Positions 6,287 to 12,534 of a DNA stretch of 13,691 nt are shown here, piece after piece. The notes below the pieces were generated by a model, which was given only the letters and a program-made list of their open reading frames with translations, searched no databases and was not told the origin of the DNA. How positions within the stretch are numbered: the first letter of the stretch is position 1; each line of letters begins with the position of its first letter. A program made the translations under genes and the position numbers. This stretch comes from DASZHA01 sp049644325 (GTDB lineage: Bacteria; Chloroflexota; Dormibacteria; DASZGP01), in the NCBI GenBank assembly GCA_049644325.1, contig JBARRR010000076.1:1-13691 (forward strand), in the 5' to 3' direction.

Positions 6287-6448
6287 ATGGAAACCGTAAT
6301 GTTCGTTCTCGGCGGAGGCGCGATCCTCGTGGCCTTCGAGCTGGGGGCCTGGTTCTTCGGGGCCGACTCCCGCAATCCCGGCGACTCGGGGCGCTCCTAC
6401 AACGACCCCGAGGTAGGCCCTGGCCACCGCCCTACCTGGCTCAGGTAG
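6287..6448 (+). CDS. Small single-span membrane protein (53 aa)
   Basis: I do not recognise a family. The 53-residue product starts METVMFVLGGGAILVAFELG and carries one hydrophobic membrane segment at about residues 4-23, followed by a hydrophilic tail of about 30 residues rich in Gly, Asp, Pro and Arg. The frame also opens further upstream, but the 6287 ATG sits at leaderless spacing from a -10-like box and places the membrane segment at the N-terminus. The stop codon lies inside a 12-bp perfect hairpin (6427-6453), so the last codons double as half of the probable transcription terminator. The gene is divergent from the GlxA-type regulator, which may control it, and convergent with the response regulator. 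Confidence 0.55.
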   Translation: METVMFVLGGGAILVAFELGAWFFGADSRNPGDSGRSYNDPEVGPGHRPTWLR

Positions 6449-6453
6449 GGCGG
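6427..6453. terminator. 12-bp perfect hairpin between convergent genes
   Basis: CCGCCCTACCTG (6427-6438) and CAGGTAGGGCGG (6442-6453) are perfect inverted repeats around a 3-base loop; GGC/GCC outside them can add pairs beyond a 2-base mismatch. It lies between the convergent small membrane gene and response regulator and probably stops transcription both ways. There is no T tract, so it is not a classical intrinsic terminator. Confidence 0.55.
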
Positions 6454-6495
6454 CAGCCCACTCTCTACCCGAAAACCTAGGGTAGGGCGGCTGCC
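6444..6495. repeat. Direct repeat at the 3' ends of two convergent genes
   Basis: GGTAGGGCGGCAGCC (6444-6458) recurs as GGTAGGGCGGCTGCC (6481-6495), 15 bases with one mismatch, 37 bases apart. The first copy contains the small membrane gene's TAG on the plus strand. The second encodes the C-terminal AALP codons of the response regulator on the minus strand, adjoining its stop. Either right-hand copy could pair with the left arm at 6427-6438, giving alternative hairpins. Confidence 0.7.
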
Positions 6496-7247
6496 GGGAC
6501 CTCGCCGCGGAAGCGGCGTTCGAATCGATACCCGAAGCCGGGTACCGACACGATGTGCTGGGGCTGCTTGACGTCCTGCTCGATCTTCTTTCGCAGCCGG
6601 CCGACATGAGTGTCGACGGTGCGGGTCTCGACCTCGCCGACGTAGCGCCAGACATCCTGGAGTAGGCGCTCCCGGCTGATCACCTGGCCGGCGTGGGTGG
6701 CGAAGTACTCCAGCAGCCGGTACTCCAGGGGGCTGAGGCTTATCGACTCCATGTCGAGGGTGACGCGGTGCTCGGCGCTGTCGATGATCAGGTCGCCGAA
6801 GGCCATCGGCTGGTTGACCAGGGCGCCGCCGCTGTGCCGCTTGGTCAGCTCCGAGCGGCGTAGCTGGGTCGCCATGCGCGCCTCCAGCTCGCGCAGCTTG
6901 AAGGGTTTGATCAGGTAGTCGTCGGCGCCACGGTCGAGCGCCACCACCAGGTCCGCGGTGTCGCCGCGAGCGCTGATGATGATGATCGGCGTCACCGGGT
7001 CGAAGCTCCGGATCGCCCGGCAGACCTCGAAGCCGGAGATGCCCGGCAGCATCAGGTCCAGCAGCATCATCGACGGCCGCTCCTCCCGGAACTGCTCGAT
7101 GGCCTCCTGGCCGTTGCCCACGAGGACGGGCTTGTAGCCCAGCTGGTTGCAGAAGCTCTCCAACACCGTCGCGATGTCGGGGTCGTCCTCGACCACCATG
7201 ACGACGACGGTCTCGGCGCCTTCGGTGTTCTGTCCCTGCGCGTTCAC
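6477..7247 (-). CDS. OmpR/PhoB-family response regulator
   Basis: A two-component response regulator, 256 residues from the GTG at 7245-7247. The receiver domain (about 14-130) has the acidic pair EDD (20-22), phospho-acceptor Asp64 in LLDLMLPG, Ser92 in the conserved Thr/Ser position, and Lys114 in IKPF. The C-terminal winged-helix DNA-binding domain (about 155-247) shows LSPLEYRLLEYFATH, SRERLLQDVW, TVDTHVGRLRKKIE and VPGFGYRFE. No histidine kinase is adjacent, so it is an orphan within this window. I chose the GTG because TACACT (7255-7260, preceded by TG) lies at leaderless spacing from it, and the receiver fold begins about 13 residues later; an internal ATG nearer the fold (residue 17) is an alternative. 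It converges on the small membrane gene and is divergent from the oxidoreductase at 7431. Confidence 0.95.
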   Translation of the reverse strand: MNAQGQNTEGAETVVVMVVEDDPDIATVLESFCNQLGYKPVLVGNGQEAIEQFREERPSMMLLDLMLPGISGFEVCRAIRSFDPVTPIIIISARGDTADLVVALDRGADDYLIKPFKLRELEARMATQLRRSELTKRHSGGALVNQPMAFGDLIIDSAEHRVTLDMESISLSPLEYRLLEYFATHAGQVISRERLLQDVWRYVGEVETRTVDTHVGRLRKKIEQDVKQPQHIVSVPGFGYRFERRFRGEVPAAALP

Positions 7248-7254
7248 ATGGCGC

Positions 7255-7260
7255 AGTGTA
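7255..7260 (-). promoter_or_regulatory. Extended -10 box of the response regulator gene
   Basis: The minus strand reads TGTTACACT: TACACT matches TAnnnT and has TG one base upstream. Transcription should start at about 7247-7249, at or one to two bases before the GTG start. The same spot contains ATGTGA, an ATG followed at once by a stop, overlapping the GTG. No convincing -35 is seen. Confidence 0.5.
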
Positions 7261-7392
7261 ACAGCCAGATCACAAATGGGAACCCCCCTCGCATTTGGTA
7301 CGGGTCCGCTGTCACACAAGCGTCCTGCGAGAAGCAACGCAACGAGGGAAACAGCCCACCGCGGTCGCCGCTGCGAGAACTGCGGCTGAGAT

Positions 7393-7404
7393 GGCGACGT
7401 CGCC
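7393..7404. promoter_or_regulatory. 12-bp palindrome overlapping the -35 region
   Basis: GGCGACGTCGCC is a perfect 12-base palindrome. It covers the position where the -35 element of the oxidoreductase promoter should be (-10 at 7418-7423), and no TTGACA-like hexamer is present. This placement fits an operator for an activator or repressor, though short GC palindromes are common in GC-rich DNA. Confidence 0.35.
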
Positions 7405-7417
7405 CGTGCCGCCGCCG

Positions 7418-7423
7418 TAGACT
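7418..7423 (+). promoter_or_regulatory. -10 box of leaderless oxidoreductase mRNA
   Basis: TAGACT matches TAnnnT and ends seven bases before the ATG at 7431, so transcription should start at the G or A at 7430-7431. No Shine-Dalgarno is present. The -35 region carries a palindrome instead of a recognisable hexamer. Confidence 0.5.
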
Positions 7424-7430
7424 ACGCGGG

Positions 7431-8657
7431 ATGCCGCAGCGCTTCATCATCGTAGGGAACGGGATTGCGGGGACGACAGCGGCCGAGATCCTCAAGCAGG
7501 AGGCCCCCGATTCCGAGGTCCTACTCGTGGGCCAGGAAAAATACCCCCTGTACAACCGCGTGTCGCTGCCCCGCTACCTCAAGGCCGGCATCCCCCGGGA
7601 ACGCGTGATCCTGCGCACCGTCGAGCAGCACAAGGAACGCGGCATCGAGCTCGAGCTGGAACGATTCGCCACGTCCCTCGACGTCGACGGCAAGACCGTC
7701 CACTTCGACGACGGCTCCGACCGTCCCTTCGACGCCCTCATGATCTGCACCGGGGGTCGCCCCAACCCCTACCCCGCGCCCGGCGCCGACACCGTGCGCG
7801 ACAAGATCTATGGCTTCCAGACCCTTGACGACACCGACGCCCTCAACGAGAAGATAGTGCACTCCACGGCCGCCGTCGCGGTCGGCGGCAGCTTCATCGC
7901 CTACGAGCTGGCCGAGGGCTTCCGCCATCGAGGCCTGGACACCTACTGGATCATGCGGGGACCCTGGTTCCTTCGCTACATCCTCGACGAGGACGGCGCC
8001 AGGATGGTCGACTTCCTGGCCAAAGAGGCGGGGGTCGAGATGCTCTACAACACCGAGGTCGCCGGTGTCGACGCCCAGAATGGCCACATCGGCGTGCACA
8101 CCAACACCGACCGCGACATCAGCGCCGACCTCCTCGGTTACGGGCTGGGCTTGAAGATGTACGAGGAGTGGATCGAGGACACCGGCATCGAGCACGACAA
8201 CGGCATCGTTGTCGACGAGTACCTCGAGACCAACATCAAGGGCATCTACTCCGGCGGCGATATCGCCCGCTTCACCGACCTGCTGCTCGATGGACGCAAG
8301 AACCAGATGGGGACGTGGGACAACGCCGAGGCCCACGGCAAGGTGATCGCCCAGAACATGCTCGGCGGCCACGTCGCCCACCGCGACGTCCCCACCTACA
8401 CCACCACCATGTTCGACTCCAACCTCGCGGTCATGGGAATCACCCCCGACACCGGCGTGGAGCTGGAGAAGGTCACCAAGCTGGACATCGAGAACCGGCT
8501 CTACCGGGCCCTGTTCTTCTTCAAGGGACGGCTCGCCGGCGCCGTCCTGATCGGCACCCCCAAGGGACGGAAGAAGCTGATCGCGATGATGGAGGAGCAG
8601 GTCGCGGTCCCCCCCGCGGAGCGCGAGAAGCTCCTCGACCCCGTCAACCTGGTCTAG
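7431..8657 (+). CDS. FAD-dependent NAD(P)H oxidoreductase (pyridine nucleotide-disulfide class)
   Basis: A 408-residue flavoprotein with the two-dinucleotide-fold layout of ferredoxin/rubredoxin reductases and the NirB N-terminal region. The N-terminal FAD-binding motif is IIVGNGIAGTTAAE (6-19), then ICTGGRPN (105-112), the NAD(P)-binding motif AVGGSFIAYELAEGF (150-164) and the second FAD motif GIYSGGDIARF (271-281). The C-terminal 100 residues include RLYRALFFFKGRLAGAVLIG, resembling the C-terminal domain of NirB/rubredoxin-reductase-like proteins. No CxxC redox pair is present, so electron transfer to a separate carrier is more likely than disulfide reduction; the partner is unknown. I start it at 7431: the Rossmann fold begins at residue 5 and a TAGACT box sits at leaderless spacing. 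The open frame extends upstream to 7248 but through the promoter. Its TAG overlaps, as CTAG, the stop of the convergent small membrane gene. Confidence 0.88.
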   Translation: MPQRFIIVGNGIAGTTAAEILKQEAPDSEVLLVGQEKYPLYNRVSLPRYLKAGIPRERVILRTVEQHKERGIELELERFATSLDVDGKTVHFDDGSDRPFDALMICTGGRPNPYPAPGADTVRDKIYGFQTLDDTDALNEKIVHSTAAVAVGGSFIAYELAEGFRHRGLDTYWIMRGPWFLRYILDEDGARMVDFLAKEAGVEMLYNTEVAGVDAQNGHIGVHTNTDRDISADLLGYGLGLKMYEEWIEDTGIEHDNGIVVDEYLETNIKGIYSGGDIARFTDLLLDGRKNQMGTWDNAEAHGKVIAQNMLGGHVAHRDVPTYTTTMFDSNLAVMGITPDTGVELEKVTKLDIENRLYRALFFFKGRLAGAVLIGTPKGRKKLIAMMEEQVAVPPAEREKLLDPVNLV

Positions 8658-8740
8658 CGCCGCTTCTCGGCGATCACGACCACCACGGCGAGGATCGCCA
8701 GGCCGAGGACAACCGCCACGATGGTTGCGGCCAGGCTCAC
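8654..8740 (-). CDS. 28-residue single-span membrane peptide
   Basis: A short frame beginning GTG AGC CTG and ending CGG CGC TAG encodes 28 residues: VSLAATIVAVV, more Leu/Ile/Val/Ala/Gly, then a charged AEKRR tail. About 22 consecutive hydrophobic residues followed by positive charges make a membrane segment with a likely cytoplasmic C-terminus. Its GTG overlaps the acyl-CoA dehydrogenase stop as GTGA, so it should be translated by coupling. Its TAG shares the palindrome CTAG (8654-8657) with the stop of the convergent oxidoreductase, so it fills the whole gap between the two genes. No family is recognised; it could tether or modulate a membrane partner, or be a chance hydrophobic frame. Confidence 0.5.
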   Translation of the reverse strand: MSLAATIVAVVLGLAILAVVVVIAEKRR

Positions 8741-9909
8741 GGGTGGTGGTCCAGGTCCTCGGCCGCAAGCGCGATGTAGGCAACATCGTCGACCGGTGGG
8801 TGCGCCAGGCCGGCCCGGGTCTCGCGGACGTATCGCTCCAGTGGCAGCCGGCGGTCAAGGCCGGCTGCGCCGGCGAGACGGAGGGACTCGTCGGCCGCGG
8901 CGGCCGAGGCGTTGACGGCGGCGACCTTGGCCAGGGCCACCGCGCTGACCAGCTCCTCCCGGCGCGCCGGCGGCAGCTCGGCCCACTCGGCGGCGGTGGC
9001 GAAGAGGTTGCGGCGCGCCACCATCAGGGCGCCCCGGGTGCGACCCAGGCGCACCCTGACCGACTCCAGGTCGGTGACGACGCGGTCGCCCGCGCCCACC
9101 TGGCGGCGGTGGGCGTAGTCCCGACCGGCCTCGTAGGCGGCCTGCCCGATGCCAAGGTAGGTCGCCGCGATGGCGACCTGGAACCAGGTGTTGCCTTCGC
9201 AGCCGCGGCGGTCCTCGCGGTACAAAAAGAGGGCCGGGGCATCCGCGAAGTGGACGTCCTGGTTGGCGGCGGCCTTGAGCCCGATCGGATCCCATTCGGG
9301 CTCGACAAGGCGGACCCCTGGTGACGGCAGCTGGACCAGGAACCTGGCTCCGTATGGCTCCCCGGCGGGTGGGTCGACGCGGGCGGCGACGCGCAGGAAA
9401 CCGAGCTCCGGCGCGCCGGTGGTGTAGGCCTTGACGCCGTTGATCGTCCACTGGCTGTCGGGTGCCGGGTCTGCCGCGTCGACGCCCCCGGCCGGCGTGG
9501 CCGTGGTCCCGGGTAGTCCGCCCTGGGAGGGGGTGCCTCTGCCGGGCTCGGTGGCCGCGGCGTTGACCAGGGCGCCCTGCTGCACCGCGGCGCGGCACAC
9601 GGCCTCGAAGCTGGCCTGGGTCCACAGGCCTGACTCACCCTCGCCCCCGATCAGCATGTGGTGCATCGCCAGGATGAGGGCGGTGGCACCGTCGCCGCGC
9701 GCCAGGCGCTCCTGGTAGCGGGCAAACTCGAGCAGGTTGGCTCCCATGCCACCGAACTCCGTGGCCACGGTCAACGCGGGTGCCCCGCGGCGGCGGGCGA
9801 GCTCGAGGTTCTCGTGCGGCACCCCGCCGGTGCGGTCATGGTCTGCCGACGATTCGGCGAACTTCTCCGCCAGCTCCGCGGCGATGTCAACGAACCGGTC
9901 CTCGGTCAT
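8737..9909 (-). CDS. Acyl-CoA dehydrogenase family flavoprotein
   Basis: A 390-residue protein with the acyl-CoA dehydrogenase fold: N-terminal helical domain (about 1-115, including TEFGGMGANLLEFARYQERLA), middle beta domain with the FAD/substrate motif ATEPGRGTPSQ (119-129) and WTINGVKAYTTGA (154-166), and C-terminal helical domain (about 235-380) ending LPLERYVRETRAGLAHPPVDDVAY. These enzymes oxidise acyl-CoA thioesters at the alpha-beta carbons and pass electrons to ETF; some relatives are monooxygenases of the DszC type, and I cannot fix the substrate. A Gly/Ala/Pro-rich insertion of about 20 residues (131-151) in the middle domain is unusual. TTTACT lies six bases before the ATG, suggesting a leaderless mRNA, though it is a poor -10. 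It is divergent from the membrane-anchored protein at 9965 (55-base gap) and overlaps a 28-residue membrane ORF downstream. Confidence 0.9.
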   Translation of the reverse strand: MTEDRFVDIAAELAEKFAESSADHDRTGGVPHENLELARRRGAPALTVATEFGGMGANLLEFARYQERLARGDGATALILAMHHMLIGGEGESGLWTQASFEAVCRAAVQQGALVNAAATEPGRGTPSQGGLPGTTATPAGGVDAADPAPDSQWTINGVKAYTTGAPELGFLRVAARVDPPAGEPYGARFLVQLPSPGVRLVEPEWDPIGLKAAANQDVHFADAPALFLYREDRRGCEGNTWFQVAIAATYLGIGQAAYEAGRDYAHRRQVGAGDRVVTDLESVRVRLGRTRGALMVARRNLFATAAEWAELPPARREELVSAVALAKVAAVNASAAAADESLRLAGAAGLDRRLPLERYVRETRAGLAHPPVDDVAYIALAAEDLDHHP

Positions 9910-9946
9910 CCCCTAAGTAAACAGAACGCCGGCGCGACCCACGGCC

Positions 9947-9952
9947 TATATT
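9947..9952 (+). promoter_or_regulatory. -10 box upstream of the membrane-anchored propeller-like gene
   Basis: TATATT is a good -10 with a predicted start near 9959, six bases before the ATG at 9965, too short a leader for a Shine-Dalgarno. No -35 hexamer is evident. The 55-base gap also has to hold the promoter of the divergent acyl-CoA dehydrogenase gene, so the two may interfere. Confidence 0.4.
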
Positions 9953-9964
9953 CGGGCCTACCGG

Positions 9965-11185
9965 ATGAGCAGCCTGCGCGATCGACCAGCCAGGCAGGGC
10001 CTCAGGGTGGCGGCCTTCGTCGGCATCCTGGCCGTCGCCGCGGCCGCGGTGATAGGGGTGGCGATCTACGAGGTCCGGCACCCGTCTCCGTCGACGCCAA
10101 CCGCGACGATGCAAACTCCAAGCCCTTCCGGGGCCGTAGTAATCGGTGGCACCGACAACGCGATCCGGGACCACGGTGCTCCCCCGGCGGGGTTGCCAGT
10201 GGTCTACGTCGCCTACCCCGAGCGGCCGTCGTGGCTGCAGGCGATCGGGTGGGACGGGCGCGTGGTGGGCACGGTCAAGCTACCCGATGCGGTCGGGCCC
10301 AGGATCTACAACCAGGGCACCATCCTCAATGGCATCAAGGCCTCTCCGGACGGTTCGCGGATCCGCGTGGACGACACCGTCTATGACCAGGCGGGGGGAC
10401 TGATCGGCACCGTCGGGGCCGGCAGTTCCACCGCCGACTGGGGAGACGACAACCGCCACCTCTGCGGTATCCGCTATGAGACCAACGCCGCCAGCGGGCT
10501 GGTGACGCCGGTCCTCTGGCTGGTCGAGCCGGGGAAGCAGCCCAGGGACCTTGTCCGCTTCACCGCCGCGCCTGGCGGCAACGTGGCCTACGACGTCAGC
10601 ACCTGCGCCCCCGGCCGCGACCGGGTGCTGGTGACATACGGCGTCGGCCTGTCCCGGAGCCAGTGGTGGCTATACCGGCTGTCGGACGGCCGGCTCCTGC
10701 ATCACGAGGCGCTTGCCTCCGGGGAGTACCTGAGCGTTGTCACCAGCGCTGACGCCACCCTCACCGCCGCCAACGCGGCAATGGGAGCGGGAGGAGTTTC
10801 CTCCACGGTGGTCCAGCGAACCGTCGACGGGACGACGGTGGCCGAGTTCGCCGGGGGCGAGGTCCTGGCCTTCAGCGGGGACGGCAAGCGGCTGATGGTA
10901 TTCCACGGACCCCAGGACATCCCCACCTACGAGGTCCGCGGCATCAGCGATCCCGTGCAGACCTGGAGGTACGGCGGCCCCGACTACCTCGCCGCCGGCA
11001 CCATGGAGCCGGGCGGCCAGGGGTTCGCCATCGCTTTGGCGCAACGGGGCCCCCAGCTGGTCCCCTGCCAGGACCTCACCGGTCGCAACTGTCCCCAGTC
11101 CCAGAGCGCCCTGGACTCGGTCGTGATAGTGCAGCCTGACGGCAGCGAGGTGGACCTGGGCACCGGTTTGATCCCGGGTTGGTGA
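9965..11185 (+). CDS. Membrane-anchored extracytoplasmic protein, propeller-like
   Basis: A 406-residue protein of unknown function. The N-terminus is short and basic (SLRDRPARQGLR), followed by a hydrophobic anchor at about 14-36 (VAAFVGILAVAAAAVIGVAI), then a Pro/Ser/Thr linker (about 38-55), typical of a single-span protein with its main domain outside the membrane. The rest is beta-rich with repeating elements such as KASPDGSRIRV and AFSGDGKRLMVF, which resemble blades of TolB/WD40-like propellers; I cannot count blades with confidence. Cys residues (CGIRY, STCAPG, PCQDLTGRNC) may form disulfides. There is no lipobox or catalytic motif. It is divergent from the acyl-CoA dehydrogenase and is followed after about 80 bases by the thiolase, which has its own -10-like box. 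Confidence 0.75.
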   Translation: MSSLRDRPARQGLRVAAFVGILAVAAAAVIGVAIYEVRHPSPSTPTATMQTPSPSGAVVIGGTDNAIRDHGAPPAGLPVVYVAYPERPSWLQAIGWDGRVVGTVKLPDAVGPRIYNQGTILNGIKASPDGSRIRVDDTVYDQAGGLIGTVGAGSSTADWGDDNRHLCGIRYETNAASGLVTPVLWLVEPGKQPRDLVRFTAAPGGNVAYDVSTCAPGRDRVLVTYGVGLSRSQWWLYRLSDGRLLHHEALASGEYLSVVTSADATLTAANAAMGAGGVSSTVVQRTVDGTTVAEFAGGEVLAFSGDGKRLMVFHGPQDIPTYEVRGISDPVQTWRYGGPDYLAAGTMEPGGQGFAIALAQRGPQLVPCQDLTGRNCPQSQSALDSVVIVQPDGSEVDLGTGLIPGW

Positions 11186-11208
11186 CCCCGGGGCCACGAC
11201 GGCCGGAC

Positions 11209-11214
11209 TAAACT
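11209..11214 (+). promoter_or_regulatory. -10-like box upstream of thiolase gene
   Basis: TAAACT matches TAnnnT, with a predicted start near 11221 and a leader of about 44 bases that holds the AGGAG site (11253-11257). The -35 region is GC-rich and has no recognisable hexamer, so this is tentative. Confidence 0.35.
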
Positions 11215-11264
11215 CGATTCCCCTCGGGTTCTCACAGTCAAGGCCACCAAGCAGGAGAGTTCAG

Positions 11265-12446
11265 TTGGAAGAAGCAGTCATCCTCAGCGCCGTCCGCACC
11301 CCGGTGGGTACGTTCAACGGCGCCTTCACCGACGTCTCAGCCGTGGAGCTGGGCCAGACCGTGATCGCCGAGGCGTTGAAGCGCGCCGGTGTCCCCGCCG
11401 AGCAGCTCGACGAGGTCCTGATGGGCAACGTCCTCAGCGCCGGCCAGGGCATGAACCCGGCGCGGCAGGCCTCGATCTATGCGGGCGTACCCGAGGGGGT
11501 CCCCGCGACCACCGTCAATAAGGTCTGCGGGTCTGGCCTCAAGACCGTGGCGCTGGCGGCCCAGGCGATCAAGGCCGGCGACGCCGAGGTGCTGGTGGCG
11601 GGCGGCCTGGAGAGCATGACGCGAGCGCCATACATCCTGCCGAAGGCACGCCAGGGGTACCGCATGGGCAACGCCGAGCTGGTCGACGAGATGATCCTGG
11701 GCGGACTCACCGACGCCTTCGACCATTGCCACATGGGCATCACCGCCGAGAACGTGGCCAAGGACTTCGAGGTGTCGCGGCAGGACCAGGACGAGTTCTC
11801 GGTCCGCTCGCAGCAGAAGGCCGGCGAGGCCCTCTCCTCGGGCGCGTTCAAGCGCGAGATCGTACCCATCACGGTCAAGAACAAGAAGGGTGACGTCGTC
11901 GTCGACACCGACGAGCACCCGCGCCCCGACACCACGCTCGAGAAGCTGGCCGCGCTGCGCCCCGCCTTTGACAAGGAGGGCGGCGTCACCGCCGGCAACT
12001 CGTCGGGCATCAACGACGGCGCCGCCGCCACGGTGGTGGCCAGCGCCTCACGTGCCGAGAAGGAGGGCTGGAAGCCCGTCGCCCGGATAAGGGCCTACGC
12101 CTCCGTTGGAGTGGCGCCCCGAATCATGGGCATCGGCCCCGCGCCGGCAACCCGCGCCGCCCTGAAGAAGGCGGGGATGGAGATCTCCGACATCGACCTT
12201 TTCGAGCTCAACGAAGCCTTCGCGGCCCAGTCGGTGGCGGTGGTTCGCGACCTCGCCCTCGACGAGGACAAGGTCAACATCCGGGGCGGCGCGATCGCCA
12301 TCGGGCACCCCATCGGCGCCAGCGGCGCCCGCATACTGACCACCCTGCTCCATGCCATGGAGGACAAGGACGTCAGCACCGGCCTGGCGGCGCTGTGCAT
12401 CGGCGGCGGCCAGGGAATCGCGATGATCGTCGAGAGGGTCAACTAG
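11265..12446 (+). CDS. Acetyl-CoA acetyltransferase (thiolase)
   Basis: A 393-residue thiolase that condenses two acetyl-CoA to acetoacetyl-CoA or cleaves 3-ketoacyl-CoA. All catalytic motifs are present: active-site Cys88 in NKVCGSG, NEAFAAQ (316-322), His348 in GGAIAIGHPIGASG and the second catalytic Cys378 in CIGGGQG. GLESMTRAPY (114-123) and GNSSGINDGAA (244-254) also fit. The length is typical of bacterial AtoB/PhaA/ThlA enzymes; sequence alone does not separate biosynthetic from degradative roles. The start is TTG: it gives the family N-terminus MEEAVILSAVRTPVG and has AGGAG 7 bases upstream. It stands alone and ends before a bidirectional hairpin. It may act with the nearby acyl-CoA dehydrogenase in acyl-CoA turnover, but the genes are not co-transcribed. 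Confidence 0.96.
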   Translation: MEEAVILSAVRTPVGTFNGAFTDVSAVELGQTVIAEALKRAGVPAEQLDEVLMGNVLSAGQGMNPARQASIYAGVPEGVPATTVNKVCGSGLKTVALAAQAIKAGDAEVLVAGGLESMTRAPYILPKARQGYRMGNAELVDEMILGGLTDAFDHCHMGITAENVAKDFEVSRQDQDEFSVRSQQKAGEALSSGAFKREIVPITVKNKKGDVVVDTDEHPRPDTTLEKLAALRPAFDKEGGVTAGNSSGINDGAAATVVASASRAEKEGWKPVARIRAYASVGVAPRIMGIGPAPATRAALKKAGMEISDIDLFELNEAFAAQSVAVVRDLALDEDKVNIRGGAIAIGHPIGASGARILTTLLHAMEDKDVSTGLAALCIGGGQGIAMIVERVN

Positions 12447-12484
12447 AGCCAACCGGTCCACCGCACAACTGCCCCAGACAATGA

Positions 12485-12515
12485 GAAAGGGCCCGAGCGA
12501 GGCTCGAGCCCTTTC
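12485..12515. terminator. Bidirectional terminator between convergent genes
   Basis: GAAAGGGCCCGAGC (12485-12498) pairs with GCTCGAGCCCTTTC (12502-12515) around a 3-base loop. On the plus strand one of the 14 positions is a C-A mismatch; in minus-strand RNA that position becomes a G-U wobble, so the stem is continuous. AAA and TTT within the ends give short A/U tracts in both directions. It sits between the thiolase stop (12446) and the SHOCT gene stop (12535), which converge. Confidence 0.85.
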
Positions 12516-12534
12516 GTCGGGGGTAAGCGGAGAA

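Noticed and set aside
7256..7280. CRP-like site (TGTAA...TCACA) upstream of the response regulator
   Set aside because: The half-sites are 8 bases apart instead of the 6 required by the consensus, and the first half-site is imperfect.
7521..8858. A 445-residue minus-strand frame opposite the oxidoreductase
   Set aside because: It lies opposite conserved FAD and NAD(P) motifs and overlaps the acyl-CoA dehydrogenase; no motif or ribosome site supports it.
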